The notes under the pieces are model-generated. The model had not been told where the DNA came from. It ran no database searches and was given only the letters and a program-made list of their open reading frames with translations. A stretch of DNA of 64,000 nt from Nocardioides marmoribigeumensis (GTDB lineage Bacteria > Actinomycetota > Actinomycetes > Propionibacteriales > Nocardioidaceae): the NCBI RefSeq assembly GCF_031458325.1, contig NZ_JAVDYG010000001.1, forward strand, positions 1 through 64,000. The letters run 5' to 3'. The position numbers and the translations under genes were made by a program. Below, piece by piece: positions 1 to 8,050 of the stretch (position 1 is the stretch's first letter; every line of letters starts with the position of its first letter).

Positions 1-1
1 C

Positions 2-307
2 GACCTGCTGGTCGCCGGCCCGACGGCGTACGACGCCGCCAGGGTCGCGAACCAGCAGAAGCTGTGCGCGATCTCGGCGGAGTGGAACAGCGGCTCGTCG
101 TACGCCGGACGCGTCGCCCACCTGACCGGGACCCCCGGCGGGCTCAACGGGTCGGCGTACCTGCGACCCGGCACCGAGGCGACCGACGACGGGGTGCGCG
201 ACTCGCTGACCGGCGCCAAGGGCAGCGACTGGTTCCTGCTCAACCGCACCGGCGGGACGCTCGACTCCTCCGACCGCTCCGGCCCGGAGATCGGGAGCGA
301 CCTGTAG
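2..307 (+). CDS. 3' end of a large secreted RTX/calcium-binding-type protein (partial)
   Basis: An open frame runs in from the left edge to the TAG at 305-307 and gives 101 residues with no start inside the window. It begins DLLVAGPTAYDAARVANQQ and ends with the block LTGAKGSDWFLLNRTGG. This pairing (D-x-L-x-A-G-x-T-x-Y-D, then A-E-W, then D-D-G-x-x-D-x-L-T-G-x-x-G-x-D-W-F) is the C-terminal signature of many very long extracellular proteins with hemolysin-type calcium-binding or cadherin/Ig-like repeats. I therefore read it as the tail of such a protein. The repeats, any signal peptide and the substrate are outside the window. It converges on the helicase gene with a 4-bp gap. Confidence 0.7.
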   Translation, partial: DLLVAGPTAYDAARVANQQKLCAISAEWNSGSSYAGRVAHLTGTPGGLNGSAYLRPGTEATDDGVRDSLTGAKGSDWFLLNRTGGTLDSSDRSGPEIGSDL

Positions 308-311
308 GGGC

Positions 312-3300
312 TCAGTCGAGCAGCGCGCGCACGTCGTCGGCGTCGAGGATGCCGCCGGCGTCGCCCGTGCCGTCGACGACCTGGCTGAACAGCGCCTGCT
401 TGCGCGCCTTGAGCTCCATCACCTTCTCCTCGATGGTGTCGGTGGCGACGAGGCGGTAGACGATCACGGGCTTGTCCTGGCCGATGCGGTGCGCGCGGTC
501 CACCGCCTGGGCCTCGACGGCGGGGTTCCACCACGGGTCGAGGACGAAGACGTAGTCGGCCTCGGTCAGGGTCAGCCCCACGCCCCCGGCCTTGAGGCTG
601 ATCAGGAACACCGCGGCGTCACCCTGCTTGAACCCCGAGACGATCTCGCCCCGCTTGCGCGACCGACCGTCGAGGTAGGAGGAGGCGATGCCCTCGGCGT
701 CGAGCCGCGCCCGGACCCGGGAGAGGAAGGAGGTGAACTGGCTGAACACCAGCGCCCGGTGGCCCTCGGCGGTGATCTCCTGCAGGTGGTCGACGAGCAC
801 GTCGAGCTTGGCCGAGCCCACCGCGTCGTGGGCCGGGTCGATCAGCGAGGCGTCGAGGCTCAGCTGGCGCAGCCGGGTCAGCGAGCGCAGGATCGCGATG
901 CGCTTGCGGTCGAAGTCGCCGAGCAGGCCCAGCACCTCCTGGCGCTCACGCTGCAGGTGGGTCTGGTAGATCCGGCGATGCTTGGGCGTGAGCTCGACCT
1001 CGAGCACCTGCTCCTGCTTGGGCGGCAGGTCGGAGGCGACCAGGTCCTTGGTGCGCCGCAGCAGGAACGGCGCCACCCGGCGCCGGAAGCGGTCGAGGGC
1101 GGCGGTGTCGCCCTCCTTCTCGACCGGGTCGGCGACCTGCTCGACGAAGCGCCGCGGGTGGGGATAGAGCCCGGGCGCCACGATCGCCAGCAGCGACCAC
1201 AGCTCGAGCAGGCGGTTCTCCATCGGCGTGCCGGTCAGGGCCAGGCGGAACGGCACGTCGAAGCGCCGGATGCCCTGGTGGGTCTTGGACTGGTGGTTCT
1301 TGACCGTCTGCGCCTCGTCGAGCACCAGACCGCCCCACGGCAGCGCGAGGTAGTCGTCGACCTCCAGCCGCAGCAGGGTGTAGGAGGTCACGACCAGGTC
1401 GGCGCCCGCGTGCACCTCGGCCAGCGACTCGCCCCGCCTCGAGCGTGACGAGGTGACCGTGCGGACCACGAGCCCCGGCGTGAACGTCGCGGCCTCGTGG
1501 GCCCAGGTGGACACCACGCTCGTCGGGGCCACGACGAGGAACGGGCCCGGACTGCCCTCGCGCCGCGCGTGCGCGACCAGCGCCAGCGTCTGCAGCGTCT
1601 TGCCCAGCCCCATGTCGTCGGCCAGGATGCCGCCGAGCCCGAGGCGCCACAGCAGCGCGAGCCAGCGGAACCCCTCGAGCTGGTAGGACCGCAGCGTCGC
1701 CGCGACGCCGTCGGGAGACACCTCGGGCAGGGTGTCGAGGTCGCGCAGCTGACGGGCGGCGGCCTGCCACTGGCGCACCCAGGCACCCGCCTGCTCGTCG
1801 ACCACCCCGACCTCGTCGAGCTCCTCCCACAGGCCGAGGTCGCTGCTGTGCAGGCGCACGACGTCGTCGGGCTGCTCGCGCAGCTCGCGCGCCTCCATCA
1901 CCAGGTCGTAGAGTCCGGCCAGCTCGGGGGTGTCGAGCCGCAGGTGGGTGCCGTTCTTGAGGACGATGCGCTCCTGACCGTTGGTCATCGCCTCGATCAG
2001 CGTGGCCAGGCCGAGGAAGTGGCTGCCGATGGAGATGACCACCTCGAGGTCGAGCCAGTCGGTGCGTGGCGAGGTCCCCGCCGCCGCTCCGCCGGACTCG
2101 TCCCCGCGCGGCACGAACCGCACCTCGGGACGCTCGGTGGCCTCCTGGAAGTGGGGCCTCACCCCGGTCTCGTCGATCTCGACCTGGCCGGACTGCTCCA
2201 GCGGGACGAGCACCTCGTCGTGGAACCCCACCGCCTGGTAGCCGGTGAACGTGCGCGCCGGCTCGAGCCCGAGCGGGCGACGTCCCTCGACGCACATCAG
2301 GAGGGCCATGTCGTCGGTGAGGTCGAGGTCGTCGAGCACCGCCCGCTCCTTGACCAGGTCGCGCAGCCCGCGGTGACCGCGGGTCTCGCCGAGGCCGTAG
2401 ACCCGGTCGTCGCCGCCGTCGGGGTCGCCGATCCGGTAGCGCCACTCCCAGGAGGCCTCGACCTGGTCGGCCGCACGCCACCGCACCCGCAGCGCGAGCC
2501 GGGGCGGCACCTGCGCCGGCACCGTCACCGATGCGTCCGCCGAGGCGACCGGCAGCTGCCGGGCGAGCCGCGGCAGCCCCTCGGCGAGCAGGTCACCGGC
2601 ACGATCGCCGGGCACGCGGAGCCCCTCGTCGGCGGCCAGGAGCCGCCGCGCGCGGGGACCCAGTGGCCGCGCCAGCGGGCCCACCACGACCGCCCAGTGC
2701 GGCCCGTCGCGGCCGGCGGAGGAGCCCTCGAGCCGTTGCCACAGCGCCACGCCGTGCCCGTCCTCGCCGAGCGGCTCCACGGCCTCGCCGGAGTGCCACT
2801 GCCCCTCCCACGCGACGCCGAGGTGGAGGGTCACGTCGGAGGCGTCCACCCGGCGTACGTCCGCGGCGACGGTGAGCGGGGAGGGGGCGAGACCGACCGA
2901 GGCGAGGTCGCCCGCCGGGACCAGCTCGACGCCCACGTCGACCGCCTCGGCGAGCAGGCGCCACACCCCGCTGCCGAACGCCGAGAGGGAGAGGTAGGGC
3001 TCGCCGCCGTAGTAGCCGCGGCCGCTGTCGCTTCGGTGCAGCGCGAGCAGCCGGTCGAGGACCGAGACCTGCTGCTGGGGCAGGTCGGCGCGCCGGGCGA
3101 GGCTGCGCAGGTCGGTCCAGGCCGCACCGGAGCGCACCCAGCGGTCGCGGGCGCTGCGCAGGAGCGGGCGCAGGCGCAGGTCGCCGCGCGAGACCGTGGT
3201 CGCCCACCGGCTGCGCGAGGACAGCACGTCGACCTGGAGCCCGAGCCGACCCGAGGGCGGCTCGTCGTGCTGCTCCTCCAGCTCGAGCAGCACGCTCTCC

Positions 3301-3635
3301 AGGCGGCGCTCCCAGGCCTGCCCGGTCTCGCCCTCCACGTCACGGGCGAGGACCACCACCGCGGCCGCGTGCTTGCACATGCGGACGACCGGGCACGTGC
3401 AGCGCGCGTCGACCCACAGGTCGCGCGGGTGGTCCACGACCGTGACGTGGACGTGGTAAGGCACCGCGGAGCTGCCCTCGACGTGACCCTCGAGCAGCAC
3501 GAGGTCGGCGGTGCCGGTCGACGACGTCCACGACCGGACCCGGCCCGTGCGGGCGTAGTCCTCCCCACGGGCGAGGGTGCCGGCCCCGAAGGCACGGCGC
3601 AGGTAGGCGTCGTCCAGGGCGTCGAAGAGCGTCAT
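312..3635 (-). CDS. SWIM zinc-finger SNF2-family DEAD/DEAH-box helicase
   Basis: This is a 1107-residue SNF2 (Swi2/Snf2) ATPase, expected to translocate on double-stranded DNA. An N-terminal SWIM finger (CTCPVVRMCKH, about residues 79-89) is followed by a long central region and then the helicase core. Motif I is LADDMGLGKT (about 665), motif II is DEAQ (about 773), motif III is ALTGTPMENR, and the second lobe carries FSQFTSFL and DPWWNPAVEAQAVDRAHRIGQ-type motifs (about 1030). These are complete, so the ATPase should be active. The frame can be extended 8 codons upstream, but a TAGGTT hexamer lies 7 nt before the ATG at 3635, which favours a leaderless transcript from there. Its cellular role (repair, nucleoid remodelling) is not shown by the sequence. 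Confidence 0.93.
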   Translation of the reverse strand: MTLFDALDDAYLRRAFGAGTLARGEDYARTGRVRSWTSSTGTADLVLLEGHVEGSSAVPYHVHVTVVDHPRDLWVDARCTCPVVRMCKHAAAVVVLARDVEGETGQAWERRLESVLLELEEQHDEPPSGRLGLQVDVLSSRSRWATTVSRGDLRLRPLLRSARDRWVRSGAAWTDLRSLARRADLPQQQVSVLDRLLALHRSDSGRGYYGGEPYLSLSAFGSGVWRLLAEAVDVGVELVPAGDLASVGLAPSPLTVAADVRRVDASDVTLHLGVAWEGQWHSGEAVEPLGEDGHGVALWQRLEGSSAGRDGPHWAVVVGPLARPLGPRARRLLAADEGLRVPGDRAGDLLAEGLPRLARQLPVASADASVTVPAQVPPRLALRVRWRAADQVEASWEWRYRIGDPDGGDDRVYGLGETRGHRGLRDLVKERAVLDDLDLTDDMALLMCVEGRRPLGLEPARTFTGYQAVGFHDEVLVPLEQSGQVEIDETGVRPHFQEATERPEVRFVPRGDESGGAAAGTSPRTDWLDLEVVISIGSHFLGLATLIEAMTNGQERIVLKNGTHLRLDTPELAGLYDLVMEARELREQPDDVVRLHSSDLGLWEELDEVGVVDEQAGAWVRQWQAAARQLRDLDTLPEVSPDGVAATLRSYQLEGFRWLALLWRLGLGGILADDMGLGKTLQTLALVAHARREGSPGPFLVVAPTSVVSTWAHEAATFTPGLVVRTVTSSRSRRGESLAEVHAGADLVVTSYTLLRLEVDDYLALPWGGLVLDEAQTVKNHQSKTHQGIRRFDVPFRLALTGTPMENRLLELWSLLAIVAPGLYPHPRRFVEQVADPVEKEGDTAALDRFRRRVAPFLLRRTKDLVASDLPPKQEQVLEVELTPKHRRIYQTHLQRERQEVLGLLGDFDRKRIAILRSLTRLRQLSLDASLIDPAHDAVGSAKLDVLVDHLQEITAEGHRALVFSQFTSFLSRVRARLDAEGIASSYLDGRSRKRGEIVSGFKQGDAAVFLISLKAGGVGLTLTEADYVFVLDPWWNPAVEAQAVDRAHRIGQDKPVIVYRLVATDTIEEKVMELKARKQALFSQVVDGTGDAGGILDADDVRALLD

Positions 3636-3642
3636 CAGGGCG

Positions 3643-3648
3643 AACCTA
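3643..3648 (-). promoter_or_regulatory. Candidate -10 element, leaderless helicase transcript
   Basis: Read on the minus strand this is TAGGTT followed by 7 nt and then the ATG of the helicase, the spacing expected when transcription starts at the start codon. No ribosome binding site precedes that ATG. Confidence 0.5.
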
Positions 3649-3670
3649 CGAGGTCGCACCGACAGACGTG

Positions 3671-3706
3671 GGTGAGGCCCGGCTCCACCTGGAGCCGGGC
3701 CTCACC
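3671..3706. repeat. Perfect 17-bp hairpin between divergent genes
   Basis: Two perfect 17-nt inverted arms (3671-3687 and 3690-3706) are separated by only CC. The stem is GC-rich and stable like a terminator, but it lies 5' of both flanking genes (helicase leftward, PhoD-like rightward). It may block read-through from outside or act as a protein site next to the helicase promoter. Confidence 0.7.
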
Positions 3707-4136
3707 GATGAGTGGTGGCGTCCGGGTCGGCATCGTCACAAGACCGACCGGTCAGCTGCCCACGTCTCGTCGGCGCTGAGCAGGACCGCGACCGGGGATC
3801 GCGACGCCGACGACGGCGAAGCGACCGGTCCCCCGATTGTCCCGCCGACGCCTATGTCCCCCAAGTCCGCCGGTCCAAACCAGTCCCTCGGATCCACGGT
3901 CCGGGACCGGACCATTGGGGAGGACGTTTGTCCCCGCGGCTTTCCGGGCACCCTCAGGATGCCGCGCCCGTGTCCGCACGGGTCCCCCTACGAGCCGTTG
4001 AGCCCCTCTCGGGTGGGCTCGAGGCCGTGCGGTGGGACCGACCGGGCTGCTCGGCTCGGGTGAACGGCCGGTGACCTCTCGGGGGCGAGTTCGTGCTGAC
4101 CCGTCACCTCCGGCCGTCCCGCCCCGTTGACGTCGT
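3707..4136. other. Intergenic stretch without a recognisable gene
   Basis: About 430 bp between the helicase promoter region and the PhoD-like gene. Short open frames exist on both strands, but none has a credible ribosome site, codon bias or recognisable protein. A weak, interrupted inverted repeat can be drawn around 3857-3925. I see no RNA gene. Confidence 0.5.
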
Positions 4137-5717
4137 GTGAGCCTTCCTGACCCCTTCCGTCACGGTGTCGCCTCCGGCGACCCCACCCCGCACCAGGTCG
4201 TCCTGTGGACCCGGGTGACCCCCACCGAGGCCGCGCAGCCGGGCTCGGGCGCCGGTCCGCAGGTGCGGGTCCGCTGGCAGGTCGCGCGCGACGCGCGCTT
4301 CACCCGCGTCGTCTCCTCCGGCTCCCAGACGACCGGCCCGGCCCGCGACCACACCGTCAAGGTCGACGCGGGCGGCCTCAGCCCGGCGACGACGTACTTC
4401 TACCGCTTCTCCTACGACGGCGTGCACAGCCCCGTCGGCCGCACCCGGACCGCCCCCGCCCACGACGCCGACAACGCCCGCCTCCGCTTCGGGGTCGCCT
4501 CCTGCGCCAACTGGCAGGCCGGCTGGTTCTCGGCCTACCGCCACCTCGCCGACCGCGACGACCTGGAGTTCGTGCTCCACCTGGGCGACTACGTCTACGA
4601 GTACGGCCCCGGGGAGTACGGCATGGGCATCGGCAACGTCGACGTGCGCCGGCACGACCCGCCGCACGAGATGGTGACGCTGGCCGACTACCGGCGCCGC
4701 CACGCGCAGTACAAGACCGACCCCGACCTGCGCCGCCTCCACGCGAGGCACCCCTTCGTCCTCACCTGGGACGACCACGAGCGGATGGACAACTCGTGGA
4801 GGGCTGGTGGGGTCAACCACGACGCGAGCGAGGGCAGCTTCGCCGCACGGTCGGCCGCGGCGTACAAGGCGTACGACGAGTGGATGCCGGTGCGGCTCTC
4901 GGGCACCAGCGCGCTCGGTGACGGCACGCGGATCCACCGGCGCCTGACCTTCGGCCGGCTCGCCCAGCTCTCCCTGCTGGACCTGCGCACCTACCGCGAC
5001 GAGCAGGTGGCGCTGCCGGTCGACTCCCCCACGCTGGACGACCCAGGACGCACGATCACCGGGGACGCCCAGATGAGCTGGCTCAAGCGCACCCTCGACG
5101 ACCAGCACTGCCTGTGGCGCCTGGTCGGCAACCCGGTGATGATCGCGCCCGTCCGAGCCCCCTCGCTCTACTCCGGCCTGCTGGACAAGGTCAACCAGGC
5201 GACCAACGGCACGGTCCCGCTCCCGACCGACGGGCCGCCGTACAACACCGACCAGTGGGACGGCTACACCGCCGACCGCAAGGAGCTCTACCAGCACCTG
5301 CGCGACCAGGGCGTCAACAACGCGGTCTTCCTCACCGGCGACATCCACTCCTCCTGGGCGTGCGACCTGCCCGTGGACGCGGCCGCCTACCGGCTCACCG
5401 GTGGCAGCGTCGGCACGGAGTTCGTGTGCACGAGCGTCACCAGCAACAACCTCAAGGACATCACCGGCACGCCGCCGCGCACGAGCAGCCTCGCGGTCGA
5501 GGCCGCGGTGACCACGGCCAACCCGCACGTGAAGTTCCTGAACTTCGACGACCACGGCTACGCGGTCGTCGACATCACCCGCCGGCGCCTGCAGGTGGAC
5601 TACTTCAAGATCAGCGCGCGCGACGACCGGAAGGCGACCTCGACCCGGATGGCCAGCTGGGCGACGACGGTGAACAGCAACAAGGTCCACGCGGTGAGCA
5701 CGGGGGTGCAGGGCTGA
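4137..5717 (+). CDS. phoD: PhoD-like alkaline phosphatase / phosphodiesterase
   Basis: 526 residues of the PhoD metallophosphatase family, which hydrolyses phosphate mono- and diesters with a Ca2+/Fe3+ centre. An N-terminal beta domain (GVASGDPTPHQVVLWTRVTP) is followed by the catalytic domain with metal-ligand blocks HLGDYVYEY (about residue 150), LTWDDHERMDNSW (about 216) and TGDIHSSW (about 402). The start is constrained: an in-frame TGA at 4128-4130 leaves GTG 4137 as the only good choice. No Tat or Sec signal precedes the catalytic domain, although classical PhoD is Tat-exported. It overlaps the next gene by one base, so the two are probably co-translated. A phosphate-scavenging role is inferred from the family. 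Confidence 0.9.
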   Translation: MSLPDPFRHGVASGDPTPHQVVLWTRVTPTEAAQPGSGAGPQVRVRWQVARDARFTRVVSSGSQTTGPARDHTVKVDAGGLSPATTYFYRFSYDGVHSPVGRTRTAPAHDADNARLRFGVASCANWQAGWFSAYRHLADRDDLEFVLHLGDYVYEYGPGEYGMGIGNVDVRRHDPPHEMVTLADYRRRHAQYKTDPDLRRLHARHPFVLTWDDHERMDNSWRAGGVNHDASEGSFAARSAAAYKAYDEWMPVRLSGTSALGDGTRIHRRLTFGRLAQLSLLDLRTYRDEQVALPVDSPTLDDPGRTITGDAQMSWLKRTLDDQHCLWRLVGNPVMIAPVRAPSLYSGLLDKVNQATNGTVPLPTDGPPYNTDQWDGYTADRKELYQHLRDQGVNNAVFLTGDIHSSWACDLPVDAAAYRLTGGSVGTEFVCTSVTSNNLKDITGTPPRTSSLAVEAAVTTANPHVKFLNFDDHGYAVVDITRRRLQVDYFKISARDDRKATSTRMASWATTVNSNKVHAVSTGVQG

Positions 5718-6997
5718 TGTGCACCTCCGAGACCTTTTTCCCCGAGGTGGACCTGACCCGCCGGTCCCTGCTGCAGGTCACCGCCGCCTCCGGCGCGGCC
5801 CTGGCGTTCTCCTCCGCGCTCGAGCAGCCCGCCGCAGCCGCGACGACCCGCAAGCGCGTCTACGTGCTGGTCGTCGACGGGTGCAAGCCGGGCGAGATCA
5901 CGCCCGGGGCCACGCCGGTGCTGGCCGCCCTGCGGGACGGCGGGCGCAACTACCCCGCGGCCCGGTCGCTGCCGGTGATGGAGACCATCCCCAACCACGT
6001 GATGATGATGACCGGCGTCCGGCCCGACCGCACGGGCGTGCCGGCCAACTCGATCCTCGACCGCCGGACCGGTGCGGTCCGCACGATGGAGCGGGCCTCC
6101 GACCTGCGGTTCCCGACCGTGATCGAGCGGCTCAACGCCGCCGGCTACCGCACCGGCACGGTGCTGTCGAAGACCTACCTGTACGGCGTCTTCGGCGACC
6201 GGGCCACGCACCGCTGGGAGCCCTCGCCGGTCGTCCCGGTCAGCGGTCACGCCCCCGACCAGTTCACGATGGACGCGGCGCTGGCGATGGTGCAGCAGCT
6301 CGACCCGCACCTGATGTTCGTCAACCTCGGCGACGTCGACCGCTTCGGGCACAGCGACCTGTCCCAGTGGGGCGGCCTCGACCTGCGTGCCGCCCGCCGG
6401 CTCGCGCTGGCCGACACCGACCACCAGGTCGGGCGCTTCGTCGACCTGCTGAGGTCCTCCGGTCGCTGGCAGGACTCGGTGGTGGTCGTGCTCGCCGACC
6501 ACTCGATGGACTGGTCCGACCCCGACGACTACATCGACCTCGCCTCGGTGTTCGAGGGCGACCCGGCGCTCGCGGGCAAGGTGCAGGTGGCCGACAACGG
6601 GGGCGCCGACCTGTGCTACTGGACCGGCCCGGCGACCGGTCGCGACGACGCCGTCGCCCGGATGCGCCGGCTCGCGCTGGCCACCGACGGCGTCCTGTCG
6701 GCCCACTCCCCCGCGTCGCTACGGCTCGGCCCCGAGGCCGGTGACCTGGTGGTCTTCTGCCGCGCCGGACGGCGCTTTTCCGCCGCCCCCGGCCCGGACG
6801 CCAACCCGATCCCCGGCAACCACGGTCACCCCGCCACGGAGCCCATCCCGTTCTTCGTCGGCGGCGGCTCGCCGCTGGTGCGCCGGCGTACCTCCTCGTC
6901 GCTGGTGGCCCACACGATGGACGTCGCCCCGACGGTCGGCGAGGTGTTCGGACTGGGCGCCCCGAAGGGCGGCTACGACGGCACGTCCCGGCTCTGA
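5717..6997 (+). CDS. Tat-exported nucleotide pyrophosphatase/phosphodiesterase family protein
   Basis: 426 residues. The N-terminus has a textbook Tat signal: LTRRSLLQVTAASGAALAF followed by an AAA cleavage region. The mature part belongs to the alkaline-phosphatase superfamily, type I phosphodiesterase branch. VVDGCKP supplies the first metal Asp, METIPNHVMMMTG the nucleophilic Thr, NLGDVDRFGHSD and LADHSMDW the metal-binding Asp/His pairs, and GNHGHP the last His. It should cleave phosphodiester or pyrophosphate bonds outside the membrane. Its ATG overlaps the stop of the PhoD-like gene (TGATG), so the pair forms an operon for organic phosphate use. The operon ends at the hairpin at 7008-7093. 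Confidence 0.88.
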   Translation: MCTSETFFPEVDLTRRSLLQVTAASGAALAFSSALEQPAAAATTRKRVYVLVVDGCKPGEITPGATPVLAALRDGGRNYPAARSLPVMETIPNHVMMMTGVRPDRTGVPANSILDRRTGAVRTMERASDLRFPTVIERLNAAGYRTGTVLSKTYLYGVFGDRATHRWEPSPVVPVSGHAPDQFTMDAALAMVQQLDPHLMFVNLGDVDRFGHSDLSQWGGLDLRAARRLALADTDHQVGRFVDLLRSSGRWQDSVVVVLADHSMDWSDPDDYIDLASVFEGDPALAGKVQVADNGGADLCYWTGPATGRDDAVARMRRLALATDGVLSAHSPASLRLGPEAGDLVVFCRAGRRFSAAPGPDANPIPGNHGHPATEPIPFFVGGGSPLVRRRTSSSLVAHTMDVAPTVGEVFGLGAPKGGYDGTSRL

Positions 6998-7007
6998 CCG
7001 GGGACCA

Positions 7008-7093
7008 GTTTCACTAGGGCCCTAGTGACACTGGCACTTCCCGAGCGAAACTTCGCTCGGGAAGCGACAAGTTCACTAGGTCCCTAGTGAAAC
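7008..7093. terminator. Long composite palindrome, likely bidirectional terminator
   Basis: Between the convergent phosphodiesterase and TspO genes. It contains a central perfect hairpin (cttcccgagcgaa / ttcgctcgggaag, about 7036-7063). This is flanked by two 18-bp palindromes, TCACTAGGGCCCTAGTGA at 7011-7028 and a one-mismatch copy at 7073-7090. The whole 86 bp is itself an imperfect inverted repeat, so it could fold as one long hairpin or cruciform. Confidence 0.7.
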
Positions 7094-7100
7094 CGAACGG

Positions 7101-7562
7101 TCAGCGGTTGCGCCGCCAGATCGCGAGGTTGAGCGCGGTCGCGAACCCGCACCACGCGGCGTACGGCGCGAGCGCGGCCCCGGCGCGCCGGTCGCGGCGC
7201 GCCGCCTCCCGCAGCAGGACGACGTTGGCGGTGTTGAGCAGCCCGAGGACCCCGAGCCCGCCGGCCGGGCTGCGGGCGGTGAAGAACGCCCAGTTCCAGC
7301 CGGCGTTGGCGACCAGGTCCGCCCCGGTGACCGCGAGCATGCGGCGGCGGTCCGGCCCCGGCGGCGAGGCGGCGGCCGCGCGGCCGGTCGCCCAGGCGAT
7401 GGAGGCGTAGAGCGGGGTCCACACGAGCGGGAACGCGACCGGCGGTGGCTGCCACGAGGGCTTGTCGAGGGAGCGGTACCACTCGCTGTCCGGCTTCGTC
7501 CCGAGCGACCCGACGACGGCCGCGGCCGTGGTCATCGCTCCGGTGGCGAGGGAGGGCCTCAC
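7101..7562 (-). CDS. tspO: TspO/MBR family tryptophan-rich membrane protein
   Basis: 153 residues from GTG 7562, with five hydrophobic segments. Family hallmarks are WYRSLDKPSWQPPP near the N-terminus, WTPLY, NAGWNWAFF and APYAAWCGFATALNLAIW at the end. TspO proteins bind porphyrins and sterols and modulate stress responses in the membrane. I prefer GTG 7562 to ATG 7535 because it completes the first membrane helix, gives the usual family length, and overlaps the preceding stop as GTGA, which suggests translational coupling. It is the last gene of the GMC/ALDH operon. Its substrate here is unknown. Confidence 0.88.
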   Translation of the reverse strand: MRPSLATGAMTTAAAVVGSLGTKPDSEWYRSLDKPSWQPPPVAFPLVWTPLYASIAWATGRAAAASPPGPDRRRMLAVTGADLVANAGWNWAFFTARSPAGGLGVLGLLNTANVVLLREAARRDRRAGAALAPYAAWCGFATALNLAIWRRNR

Positions 7563-8050
7563 CGCGGCTCCAGCACGACGACCGGGATCTCCCGGTCGGT
7601 CCACGCCTGGTAGGTCGCGAAGTCGGCGTAGAGGTCGAGCAGCCGGGGCCACAGCTCCGCGCGCTCCGACGGCGAGGCCGTGTGCGCGCGCACCGGGATG
7701 CGCTCCCCTCGGACCTGGACGACCGCGTCGGGGTTCGCCTGCAGGTTGCGGTGCCAGATCGGGTCCGTCGCCCGGCCGCCCTGCGAGGCGACCAGCACGA
7801 TGCGGGATCCGTCGCGCAGGAAGAGCAGCGGCGTCGTGCGCGTCAGCCCGGTCCTGCGGCCGGTGTGCTCGAGCAGGCACACCGGCACCGGCTTGCGGAA
7901 CCCGGAGCCGATGCGCCAGGTGCCGCCGACGCGGCCGTTGGTGCGGCGGTAGACCCACACGTTGGCCTTGGAGGCGCGCTTGATCACCCGGCCGACCAGG
8001 GGGCTGTCGAGGGCCTCCGGCTTCCTGGCCGGGTCCATCAGGCGGCTCAA
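7559..8050 (-). CDS. Nitroreductase/DDN-family F420-dependent reductase
   Basis: 163 residues of the deazaflavin-dependent nitroreductase (DDN) fold, a split-barrel family that binds F420. Typical blocks are LLEHTGRRTGLTRTTPLLFL, VASQGGRATDPIWHRNLQANP and VVLEPR at the end. Known members reduce quinones, nitro compounds or other activated substrates. The best start is TTG 8050: it has AAGGA 9 nt upstream and overlaps the aldehyde dehydrogenase stop (TTGA). An ATG at 8038 is the alternative. Its place in an alcohol/aldehyde oxidation operon suggests a redox step on the same compound or F420 recycling, but this is inference. Confidence 0.85.
   Translation of the reverse strand: MSRLMDPARKPEALDSPLVGRVIKRASKANVWVYRRTNGRVGGTWRIGSGFRKPVPVCLLEHTGRRTGLTRTTPLLFLRDGSRIVLVASQGGRATDPIWHRNLQANPDAVVQVRGERIPVRAHTASPSERAELWPRLLDLYADFATYQAWTDREIPVVVLEPR

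Noticed and set aside
1497-3779. 760-codon + strand frame over the helicase gene
   Set aside because: Low-complexity shadow; the minus strand has complete SNF2 motifs.
3668-4074. Short + strand frames upstream of the PhoD-like gene
   Set aside because: No ribosome site, no domain, and several overlapping frames of equal length on both strands.
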